64,000 nucleotides of DNA. It comes from Aulostomus chinensis. Taxonomy: Eukaryota; Chordata; Actinopteri; Syngnathiformes; Aulostomidae. The stretch spans positions 19,376,677 to 19,440,676 of the forward strand of contig JBBMOA010000020.1 in assembly GCA_037954235.1 (NCBI GenBank). The letters run 5' to 3'. Below are positions 12,601 to 22,515 of the stretch, one piece after another (position 1 is the first letter of the stretch; every line of letters starts with the position of its first letter). The notes below the pieces were generated by a model that searched no databases, was not told the origin of the DNA, and was given only the letters and a program-made list of their open reading frames with translations. The position numbers were made by a program, and so were the translations under genes.

Positions 12601-15600
12601 GTAAGATTTTAACTGACAGAGAACATGATGAATGGCTGGTTAAACTTGCTATGGACAAAAAAAACAACTTGCTAACTGACTTGTAATGCCATATAATGTT
12701 GAATAAACCAACGAATCCTCTCGCTCAGGTTACTGACCGGCTGTTTCTGGTGCAGGCGTCTTTTTAAATTCCCCTATTTCTTGTTTTTGTCGACAGACAG
12801 CAGCCGACGTGACCAATACCAGCTGGAATCAAAGAAATGTGATGACTTGTCTAACTGAAAGACTTCAGTCTGGTCCAGAGTGAATTATCCCTCTCAGATG
12901 CTCTGTAATCCAGCCTGAAACTTCAGTCCTTACACAGTAAATCCATCATGATATTGGTCGTCTTTTGTTATTTAAAAATGCTCCATTTTACGCACACAGT
13001 TGAGCCAACGTGACGCCGGCAGATTAAAACCTCAGCAGCAGCCTTTCCTTCACTCCTTCATCAAGCTACAGAATACTTTCCAAGCAGCCACGGGCTGAAG
13101 ACAGCACTCAGAAACTGAAAGAGTGTAACGTTATTGGTCTGATGAGCTGCAGAGATAGCAACAGCCTGCTAGCTCATATGTAGCATGCTAACTTCAGCTT
13201 GTTTTTACCAGTGCCGTTGTCCACGGTCTCAAATCACTGACATCAGTAATAAATATGACGTTCATAACAATCAAGATGGGTGGCACGGTGGTGCAGGGGT
13301 CAGCGCTGTCGCCTCGCAGCAAGAAGGTTCCAGGTTCGAGCCCCGGCTGGAGCACGGGATCTTTCTGTGTGGAGTCTCCATGTTCTCCCTGTTCCTGTGT
13401 GGGTTCTCTCTGGTACTCCAGCTTCCTCCCACAGTCCAAAGACATCAAGAGGGGACGAGGCTGATTGATACTCTAAATTGACCGTAGGTGTGACTGTGAG
13501 TGTGAATGGTTGTCTGTCTCTATGTGTTGGCCCTGTGATGGACTGGTGACCTGTCCAGGTGAACCCCTCCTCTCGCCCAAAGGCTTCTGGGATAGGCTCC
13601 AGCCCCCCGCGACCCTTAACAGGATAAGCAGTAGAAAATGGATGGATGGATGGATGGATGAATTAATCGCAATCTTTTACTGGGATGATATACAAACTAA
13701 CAGAAAAGTTATCGTCCAAGGCCTGATTATACTGCCACCTTCTGGTGAACATACATGTTGCATAGTCTAGCTTGTTCTGTCTAAACCAGATGATTGAAAT
13801 CAACTTCATTCGAATTCTGTCTTTCTATTCAGGTGAATGTGAATGAGCCACACGGAAAGAAAAGTTTAGAAATGCAAGTACATTCGCTGCACCACCTCCT
13901 CTGAGGACGCATAGACAAACAGGTTAGCAGGCGTAATAGAGTTTGTGGATGACAGATCAATAGTCCCACTTTTTTGTCCCACTGGAGGGTCAGGCCTAGT
14001 AAAAAAGAGAGCTGCTGCTGGCTTCTCAAGGACAGGAACTGTGGGAGTGTGGGCGTCATTGTCAGAGAACACGCGCGCACGCACGCACACACACACACAC
14101 ACACACACACAGGAACAGACGAGCATTCATAAGCTGCTTTGGTTTGTTTTTATCCTATTTGCCTAAAGACGACATTTTATGTTATATCGTAACGGTAAAC
14201 AGTGCAGCACATTTTCCGCATTAACCACCGCCCCCACGCACAGCTGATAATGACTAGAATACCACGAATGTCTGGGGAAAATTAGTGCTGAGCATTTGAT
14301 TGGGAAACGGAATTGAGTTTCAATTATTGCCGCTAATAGGGTGGAGTGTTTTGGAGATGCTGATAAATGTTTCTCTCAGCTTAGAGACATCTGCGCGAGA
14401 AAGTTGAGAAGCCGTAGCGATTGCTTTCATGATTATGCAAATAGGACTCCCCTGAAGTTATTTTATGGCATGCACATCATGATAATAGATGAAAATGAAT
14501 GAGCTAATTATTGTATGTTATCTGTGTTTGTGTGAGGGAGGTTTGGAGGCAGGGAGGAAGGAAGAAACTGTGTTGTTTATTTGTAAGGCAGACCTGTATA
14601 GAATTGACCTCCGGTAACGCATAATAGAAGTCGGAATGCGGCAGAGAATGAGATTTTATCTTTTTTTCCTTGACACATTTCAGTCATTTTGTCAAGGTTG
14701 TAAAGATAAAGCCCTCTAACCATTTTCCTCTCAAGGCGATTCCAGGAAATATCTGCAAAATGAAATTATTACATTTGAGTCTTTCAGAGTTAATTATTTG
14801 AGTGAAGCTGTGAGCAGGATTGCTCAATCATTCACGGCGTGTTTAACAAAAAGCTCGCAGTGTAGAAACGAAATAACAAGCTTGTGCCCTTTAACTGTCC
14901 GCTGACACATTACCACGCGTTTTACGGTTCTCTGTTGCTTAAGACCTTGCGAGGGCTGAGAAGTGGTCCTGCAACACTGCTGCACCAGTGCTGATGAGAA
15001 AGACAAGGAGTGCTGTCAGGAGTTGTTGTGTGTTGAGGTAACCATGGGAACAGCACAGTCATCAGCCAGTCTGAATTTGGTACCTTTTGTAGTTTAAAGC
15101 CATGGAACATTTTATTTTGGCAGGATTAATGAAGGCGAACGTCCTTTACATGAAAGCCCGATTGCCATATGAGTTGAGTAAACACTCACGAAGGCGTGGC
15201 ACACGGGATGGCGTCAGTTTACGTGGCGGCATTCCCACGATGCCGCATGGAGGCTTACCGCTTCATCGACAGAGCCGGATACATCGGATAAACTCTCTGC
15301 TGACTGTAGTATGGATAAATAATCTGGCTCCTCTAGATTTACAAAAATGCTATTGGGCCATCCATCATCCATCCATCCATCCATCCATCCATCCATCCAT
15401 CATCCATCCATCATCCATCCATCCATCCATTCATCCATCCATGGGTACACCAAAACTCCCAGTCTCCAGTCCAAGTCCCCAAATTGAGTCATTTTAGGGG
15501 GTTCAACACAATCTCCCGTTCTACAGTTCCACAGTTTCATTTGGCAAAAGTTCGTCCGAAGCGACGTACATTTCAAGCGAGAATGTAGGAAGTTGAAGCG

Positions 15601-18600
15601 TTGCAGCAGGGCTTATGACATCTCGTTAGTAAGTAAATGATATGTGTACATGTCACTATTACATCGTGTGAGTGTTTTCTTACTTTGTTTAAAAAAAAAA
15701 AAGAGCCTCTTTATCTAAAAGCATGCAGTGAACAACAAACATATCTGTCTGTTGACGAGGGTAAAGAGTCAAGAGGGGAGAAAAAAGTGTGATTTTTAAG
15801 ACAATCCTGTTATTTTGTCCTGGGAAATGAATGTGCGTCTGTTCTCATTTTGAAGTGAAACCTAATTTTACATAATTCCTCCATAACAGAGTGTTTGTTT
15901 CAGTAATTACTGGATTGACATTGAAGCTAAATGGCTTGAATACAAGTGTTTTGTCTCGACCTGACCTTTCGAGGCGTTTGTCAAAGGAGACCTTTTCTCT
16001 CGCTTACACCTTGCTGTTTTTGTCCTGAACTAATGAGCATTGTTTTCGAAAGCTCTTTTTTTTTTTCTTCAAGCGCTAATGAAGTCCTCGGTGAACAGTG
16101 GAGAAAAAAAATAATAAATGCAGTATTTCTGCAGCGATGCTGCCCTCACTGATCACAGGTAAATGAGGTTTTTGGTAAATTTAGTGTTTCAATCGTTGGC
16201 GCTGGAGCTACGGATGCAGTCAGATTCAAATCTGTGGACTGAGAAGCGATTCGGTCAGAGGAATCACTGTGGCTGTAGTCCTCTTCCCATGCATTGTGAA
16301 TTATTATTCTAGTTTATCAGCGCAAGTGTTGCAACTTTGTTCTTAGTGGAACATTCAAATATCTATAAAAAAAACATTGGACAGATAACCGGGCAGCACG
16401 GTGGTGCAGTGGTCAGCACTGACGCCTCACAGCAAGAAGGTTCCAGGTTCCAGCCCCGGCTCCAGCACGGGGTCTTTCTGTGTGGAGTCTCCATGTTCTC
16501 CCTGTACCTGTGTGGGTTCTCTCTGGTACTCCAGCTTCCTCCCACAGTCCAAAGACATCAAGAGGGGACGAGGCTGATTGATACTCTAAATTGACCGTAG
16601 CTGTGACTGTGAGTGTGAATGGTTGTCTGTCTCTATGTGTTGGCCCTCTGATGGACTGGTGACCTGTCCAGGGTGAACCCCGCCTCTCACTCAAAGGCAG
16701 CTGGGATAGGCTCCACCCCCCTGCGACCCTTAACAGGATAAGCAGTAGAAAATGGATGGATGGATGGATGGATGGATGGATGGATGAATTAATCGCAATC
16801 TTTTACTGGGATGATATACAAACTAACAGAAAAGTTATCGTAGGGAGGGAGGGATGGATGGATGCCTGCAAAGAAGTTTGACGTACGGTTCCGTTTATTT
16901 ATGTTTGCAAATCTGTGTCAGTCAGACTGAGAACATGGCTGGAGCGTGCGGTGGAAGCGCTTGAGCGTGTGGCCACTTTGTCTCAGGAGTTGTCTGAGTG
17001 TCGATAATATAATTTCCCGTGTAGAAAATGCTTATCTGCAGTTTTCTATAATAGGTTTGCTGTCGCTGAAGCGCACAGTTGTCGTTTGAATCATTATTAA
17101 AATGAGAGTCTTGTAGTGTTTAGTCTTCTATTTACTCGTGATTAATCCCTGGATTACCTGATAGACTGTTTAGCTGTAAAGTGACGTCGTTCATACATGG
17201 TTGCATTTGGACCAACGACCGGGATTGCCTCGTGTATTTTGTTCCTGACTACAAAAATAAAGGGTGCAGGTCGCTTCATCTGTAGACATTTTCAGTTCAA
17301 CATGGTGGCAGCGCTGCTTTCTTCTATGACCCTGTCGTTCTCTACAGCCGATCTAACTCACCTTTGTTACGCAGTTGAAAACATTATTATTATCATTTTC
17401 ACTTCAACAGACACTTTGTAAACTTTTTCTCAAGTCGATCCCCTTCCAGTTTTTGTCTTCCTCGGTGGTGTGTGGTCTTGTCCTTCATCTGCGGTTTTGT
17501 GCGTGTAATTTACCCGTTTCAGCCCTGTGCTGTTTTATGGTACATAAATTATTTCTCTGTATTCGTTTTGATTGTGTTCTTATTTTAGATTGTTAAGCAC
17601 TTTGTGATTTTGATCTATGAAATGTGCAGTACCTTTCATATATACACACACACATATACATATATATGTATACAAATACACGTATACATATATACATATA
17701 CATATATACACACACACACACACACATTTTACACACTTATCAACGGGATCTAGCTAGAAAGTGCTGACTTATCTTTAACATTTTCAGAGACGTACTTTAG
17801 TGGACTGTGTAGCTATCAGATGAGATCACATGGCCACCGTGCTGGACACCGTCGAGCCAAAAGCCACATGTGGTCCGATTACATGGAATACTGCCAGTCG
17901 GAGTGATGAGCTCCGATTGGTCCAGATTCCATGTCGCTGTGTCTATAAATCCAAGGATGATCATCTGATTCACTTTGAATAAGCAGCAGCAGTGATCATC
18001 TATCACAATAATAATACAACCGAACGTAATCCTAGCAGTGTGGCATTAATCGCCTGTTTTTGTGGAGATGTTCATCTTGGTCAGATGTAAAAAAAAAATA
18101 ATAATAATAAAAAGTCAAATCTTCTTGCTTCAGCTCACAAAGTGCTCATAAATACAGTCGGAGCCATGCAGTGGGGTCATGTGACCAAACGGGTCTTCTC
18201 AATTGTTAGTTTTTCCAGCAAAATCTATCGTTTGAACCCTCATATTTAGTTGTAAAAGATAGAACGCGATTTCCATCCATTATTGGACTAGTTCCTGTCT
18301 CTCCTCCTTCTTACACAATCAGACATTCTGTGCTCATTCGGATCAAAGCACTTTTATAAGAGGAAGTTTAAGTCAGAATCCTGACTGGGGAACAGCTTGT
18401 TACCCAAGGACCATTTAAAGTTACTCTTAAGCACAGAGGTCACGTCCTGGAACAGCAGCTTTTGTCCTCATTCAGATACTGCACCGCATCACCCCTCCGC
18501 TCGGAATAAATCTCTGCATGCCCTTCTTGAGAGTGGAGTTCACTCAGTTTTCTAACATTTCTTTATTTTAAATGCATGAAGGAATGAAAAAATACGTTTA

Positions 18601-21600
18601 CAGAATACGTCTCCATCTCCTACAAAGTGCATTAACACAACTGAGCATTAAAACAAAACTGTGAGTTTTTCTTTAATTTCGCCAGTTGGTAAAGCTTTTC
18701 TAACTCATGTACATTCAAATACGTTAGATGTCCTCCGCAGATTTCTGAGCTTTTCTGCGAAGCAAGGACGCTCCCCCCCCCCCCCCCACACACACACACA
18801 CACACACACAATTAGCGGTGAAGGTGAAGGACAAAAAGCTTCTACTTGGATGTTTACTCGTCTGTTCACCACCTGAGTCCCTGAAAAAGTTAACATCTTT
18901 ACACTTTGTTGCACCAAAAGTAGAAATCCCTCATATCCCCACTCGTGAGTGTGAACTTTTAAATTTTGCTGGAGTAGCTGGGTTTTAAGAGAGACAGCAA
19001 AGGCATCAGAGGTGGAAGAGTTGGCCTTGACGTCAACGTCATTACACACATCACTACTCAGGTCCATCAGCTATTAGCAGAGATTCAAAGGATTAAAATG
19101 GAGCTAGCATAGGCGCAGCAAAACATTCCGACCAACATGTGTTGTAGCATAATAAACCCTGGTTGTAATTCAGAAAATGTCTGGCATGACTGAATCTTGT
19201 AAAAAGAGAAGAAAAAGCGGATTAATATTTATCTTTGTTTGTCAGGAAACAGCACAGAAATTATTTGGAGAGAAGAGATGGAAGCCAAATCAAAGTCCAA
19301 ACTCTGTCTCGTATGAAAATATTTTATGTCGTCTGAGTCCCTGACCTTCATTTAACAACCTGAATAAATCCAATGAATCACAACAGGCAGGTCTTCTCTT
19401 TCTCTCTCCGGGTTCATTCAATTTGTACAATAGTTTAAATTATAAAAAAATACCTTGATTTATTTAGTGCTTTTGATCTCCAACGATAAACTGACGATCA
19501 CTCACACCTTCTGAAGGTGAAGGCGTCAGGAGCTGTGAGGGGTTCTGTGTTATGTTCAAGGACACATCAGCGCGGCCTCTGGAGGAGCCGTGGTGAGGAC
19601 TCATTCATTAGCGATCAGTGTTTGTAGCTGTGTGCCTTTATGAAGCACCCATCTTTTCCAAGAATCATCAGGAGGAAGAGGTGGAAGGCAAAGAAGTAGA
19701 TCCAAAGTAAACTAAAATGATAGTGGCTGATAGGGCTGTCACTTTTTCAAATAATCAAGTTCAAGCAGTTGTGAAATATGGACATGCCAAGTGTGCCCAG
19801 GCATACGTAGTCAAACCAGGCTATCCATGGTGCCTCTTTTGCCTCAGTGGGGTGGCTAGCTACCAGGTGACCCCGTTGTTGAAAGCCATTTTCACAGAAC
19901 GTGCAGCGAAATGTAACATTGCTCAATTGGTTGTGTTTATTCGCCCCTCGTGAAAGATAGTCGGTCAGGAAAAGCAGTCTGCTAGCATGCTCCTCTGGGA
20001 AGATGGAGGGAAATACTGAAGCTGCTCTTGTACTGTTACTGTTCGTGTACATTTCAAGCATATTTTGGGTGAGAAGCGCTTGGACATTTAATATAAGATC
20101 ATTTTATCTAGATAATATTTACACTCTGACGACTTCACTTTGAGCTGTTGGCCCTGGGTAGTCCACTAGAGCTGCTATGCTAGTTAGCTTAACTGCCTCT
20201 GCTCACATCTGTGACAGTAATTAAGTTTAACCACCTCCAAATGGACATTTGAGTCACCTGCAAGCTTCATTATAAATCACCATATGGCTATTCTCCTTCT
20301 CACACCGTCAGCAGCAGCCACCCAGCAGCCCACATGACACATGAAGCAAGGCTGGCAGCAGGCATGCTAGCTTCGGTCAGCCCTGCTGTCAAAAACAGCC
20401 CCGGGTCGACAAATAGTACCGAAGTTCACCGCCAAATCCAATCTCTGAAGACATCACATGATTAAGCGTGACAGACTTTAGAGCCAGCGGCAAAGCGAAG
20501 CCACCAGACTCACTGAGGTCAGCATAGAATGCTAGCATGCTAAAACGACCCAGTAATGAGACAACAAAGATGATGTAGACCCCAAAATACCTCCACAAGC
20601 TGCTTTTTAGAAGTTTTGGTGCTGCGATCGTTCAATCAAGATGTCTCTGCTCACTTTTGTCAGAAATAAAATAAACAAAAGAACAGTAGCTCAATACTGG
20701 AAGGTCCAATGTCATGCAACAGGTCTAGTTGACAGGCAAACTACTTCACTTGGTCTAATGAGCTCACAGGGGAGGCCATTTTGAACCGTTATAACGGTTC
20801 GAACAAGGACTCGTCACCCCATTTTCTTAACCAAATCAACAGCCCAAGACTTGCTCATGGTGATTCAGCCGCTGTTTGCTGATATTTCTCCATTTAGACA
20901 GTGCACGTCTTGTAATAACAGATTTTGTTGTCCAGGTTTTTATCGAAACATTCTCAGAATCAATGTATCTCATGAGAGAAATGAAATAGCAAGACCGCTA
21001 GTTGGTTGCAGGATTGTCAGTGATATTTCCACTAACAAGAGATATCTTCATTTGATTTATACTTTATGGTAGTACAGCCGTGGTCAAACACAACTTTTAT
21101 GTAAGCAGACTGGTTAACACAAAACCACACTGAGCATCTATATGTGCCTTTAGTGGGTTGTAAAAATGCGCATACAGAAGATCTACATGTGCCTTCAGTG
21201 GATTATAAAAATGCACGATAACCTTAAATACCCGGTAAGTGGATCATGCTGATGTGGTGCAGAAGCTGTACGTTAACCTATTTAAACCCTAGAAGAAGAC
21301 AATCTGTTGTGTTTTTTTACTTACTTTTTTTTTTTTTTTTACATTCATCTTAAAAACTTTGTCATATTCGTTTCCATGATCTTCTTGAAATCTGTTGTTT
21401 TATCTCTGTCGCTCTTTGTTGCATTTTAAGTTGATGACAAATTATGATGAATTAGCTTTATCACATGCTGTTTATCATTCAGCGCGAGCAGCCAATGCAA
21501 CCGTAAACTCCAGTCTTTGACATTTTCAGACTAATTGGCATTTTTAAGTCCTCCCATGCATGATGAGCTCTCCTGGGTTAGCTGATCGGTCAATGGGCTC

Positions 21601-21897
21601 ATCCTCAAATCCAATTTTGACCGCGCTGCCACAGAAATAATGAACAGCCTCTGTAATTACGGTTGATTTGAAGAATTGAATCTTTTTCATCGTGGGGACC
21701 CCAATCTGGATCTGACATTCCTCTCTCTTCTTTTTCAGACCACCAAAGCAGTCCACAAAGGTGACTTCCCACTGGCTAACATCGCCTCCAGACGCGCTTT
21801 GTTCCTCGCTGCCCTCTCCATCACTATAGGCACCGGTGTGTATGTGGGGGTGGTGGTAGCGCTCATTGCCTACCTATCGAAACCAGGACACATATAG
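9466..21897 (+). CDS. syndig1l: SYNDIG1/SYNDIG1L-family membrane protein, last two coding exons (gene partial at 5')
   Basis: Joined exons 9466-9603 and 21739-21897 encode the C-terminal 98 residues of a synapse differentiation-inducing gene 1 family protein (CD225/dispanin-like, two membrane segments). Visible features are an acidic serine stretch SSDSESEDNF, the block PPRDHLGLAIFSMLCCFWPL, a first hydrophobic segment, a basic loop with KGDF and SRRALF, a second hydrophobic segment ITIGTGVYVGVVVALIAYLS, and a short C-terminus PGHI. Known family members are type II-like proteins of synapses and intracellular vesicles; SYNDIG1 acts with AMPA receptors. FYFSQGT, KGDF.LA and the terminal GH resemble SYNDIG1L, while SITIGTGVYVG resembles SYNDIG1, so family membership is firm and paralogue choice is probable only. 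Both splice junctions are phase 0. The N-terminal exon was not found and should lie left of base 1. Confidence 0.93.
9610..9665 (+). repeat. (CA)n/(CACG)n microsatellite beside the SYNDIG1L exon
   Basis: A CA-rich run with CG interruptions starts six bases after the splice donor. Confidence 0.95.
9666..13277 (+). other. SYNDIG1L-like intron, first part
   Basis: From about 9,760 the sequence GGCCTGGTGCACACTACAGG and the following 350 bases look like a decayed DNA transposon, with no clear second end. The 179-codon frame at 9555-10094 runs through this and the (CA)n tract and is not a gene. The rest is unremarkable, with T and A runs at 10,988 and 12,452. Confidence 0.45.
13278..13660 (+). mobile_element. 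tRNA-derived fish SINE, family 1, full-length copy in the SYNDIG1L intron
   Basis: Same head, body and (GGAT)n tail as the copy at 383-762, with a B-box-like GGTTCGAGCCC at 13333-13343. The 55 bases after its tail (13661-13715) recur exactly after the copy at 16391. Confidence 0.88.
13731..13748 (-). promoter_or_regulatory. Candidate CTCF motif
   Basis: Minus strand CACCAGAAGGTGGCAGT fits the CTCF core. It lies just after the SINE flank in the SYNDIG1L intron. Confidence 0.4.
14069..14111 (+). repeat. (CA)n microsatellite
   Basis: CG-interrupted start, then a pure CA run, in the SYNDIG1L intron. Confidence 0.95.
14230..14530 (+). promoter_or_regulatory. Candidate conserved non-coding element with octamer motif
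   Basis: Repeat-free, AT-balanced intronic sequence with TGATTATGCAAATA (POU octamer at about 14432-14442), TCAATTATTG and GAGCTAATTATTG homeodomain-type sites. Its texture is unlike the surrounding repeats. Conservation cannot be tested here. Confidence 0.25.
15360..15441 (+). repeat. (ATCC)n microsatellite
   Basis: About 19 CATC units with indels. It may be the tail of a lost minus-strand SINE, but no SINE body is adjacent. Confidence 0.93.
16391..16841 (+). mobile_element. tRNA-derived fish SINE, family 1, with extra 55-bp 3' segment
   Basis: Full-length copy (16391-16786) followed by the same 55 bases that flank the copy 3.1 kb upstream, then a (GGGA)n/(TGGA)n run. Its B-box is changed (GGTTCCAGCCC), so it is unlikely to be a strong Pol III template. 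Confidence 0.88.
17638..17727 (+). repeat. Compound (TA)n/(CA)n microsatellite
   Basis: Mixed TATACA, TATGTA and CACACA units over 90 bases in the SYNDIG1L intron. Confidence 0.92.
18773..18810 (+). repeat. Poly(C)-(CA)n microsatellite
   Basis: A C15 run directly joined to about 11 CA units. Confidence 0.95.
20783..20800. promoter_or_regulatory. Perfect 18-bp palindrome with paired MYB-like sites
   Basis: GAACCGTTATAACGGTTC is fully self-complementary and contains TAACGG on both strands, the MYB core. It lies in the SYNDIG1L intron, 0.9 kb upstream of the last exon. Function is not shown. Confidence 0.35.
21136..21225 (+). repeat. 45-bp tandem duplication
   Basis: Two adjacent units beginning ATCTATATGTGCCTTTAGTG and ATCTACATGTGCCTTCAGTG, both with TAAAAATGC, differ at a handful of bases. 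It lies 0.5 kb upstream of the last SYNDIG1L exon, within the intron. Confidence 0.85.
21739..21897 (+). CDS. syndig1l: SYNDIG1L-like terminal coding exon (52 codons plus TAG)
   Basis: The acceptor tract ctctcttctttttcag precedes ACC at 21739. The exon reads TTKAVHKGDF, then SRRALFLAALSITIGTG and the second membrane segment, ending in a TAG stop at 21895-21897. The reading frame joins that of the upstream exon without a shift and gives the expected family C-terminus. Confidence 0.93.
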   Translation, partial: TTKAVHKGDFPLANIASRRALFLAALSITIGTGVYVGVVVALIAYLSKPGHI

Positions 21898-22515
21898 CAG
21901 CTGCATCTACCCTCCACACACTCAAGGGAGCCCAGGAAGAGAACAAACACCTCTGGGGAACCGGTGTTGCCTCTGCAGATTTTGAGGGAAGGTTTTTTTT
22001 TGGGGATGTACAGTACCTTTGCTTTCTTTCCAGACTTCTCTCCCCACAGGCCCCCTGTCAGCCCAGATTAGCCACAGTGACTGGAGAGAGGTCAAGCTGA
22101 AGAGTGAGAAGAAGGCGGATTGGGGATAGACTAAGTATTTTTGTTGAGACTCAAACCCCTGTTGGCCTCATCCTCTTGGCTGTCCCCCTCCTCCCTTCCC
22201 CCTAACTTCCCAGACCATGTAGAAACTTTGAGGAGAAAAGACTAAACAGAAATCCCTTCAACTTGAGAAAGTATCAAAGGCCTGAAAGAGGGATAAAAAT
22301 GACAAAAATCACCCTCGAACCATGTGTATGTTGTCTTTTGAGCTGCAGTCGGAGCCTCTCTGTGGAGTCTCCTCTGTTCCGATTGCCACCCAGGACGTGA
22401 ATGTTAATAACACTCGACAAAGCAGCGTTTTCAGTTCCAGACGAACTGTAAAGACACACGGAAATTCTGATCATCGCTTCACGATTACAAAATAAAACTT
22501 TCAAAGGTTGGAAAA
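21898..22515 (+). other. 3' UTR of the SYNDIG1L-like gene with poly(A) signal
   Basis: Non-coding sequence after the stop is purine/pyrimidine mixed and free of recognised repeats. A canonical AATAAA lies at 22491-22496, about 600 bases after the stop, so cleavage near 22,510 is likely. This is the first AATAAA I see after the stop; later signals could also be used. Confidence 0.5.

Larger units (their letters stand above)
13716..16390 (+). other. SYNDIG1L-like intron, middle part
   Basis: Holds a CTCF-like motif, the (CA)n tract, the possible conserved element at 14,230 and the (ATCC)n tract. No exon recognised. Confidence 0.45.
16842..21738 (+). other. SYNDIG1L-like intron, last part
   Basis: Holds two microsatellites, the 45-bp duplication and the 18-bp palindrome. 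Several GCTAGCATGCTA-like words occur between 19,850 and 20,540. No exon recognised. Confidence 0.45.
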
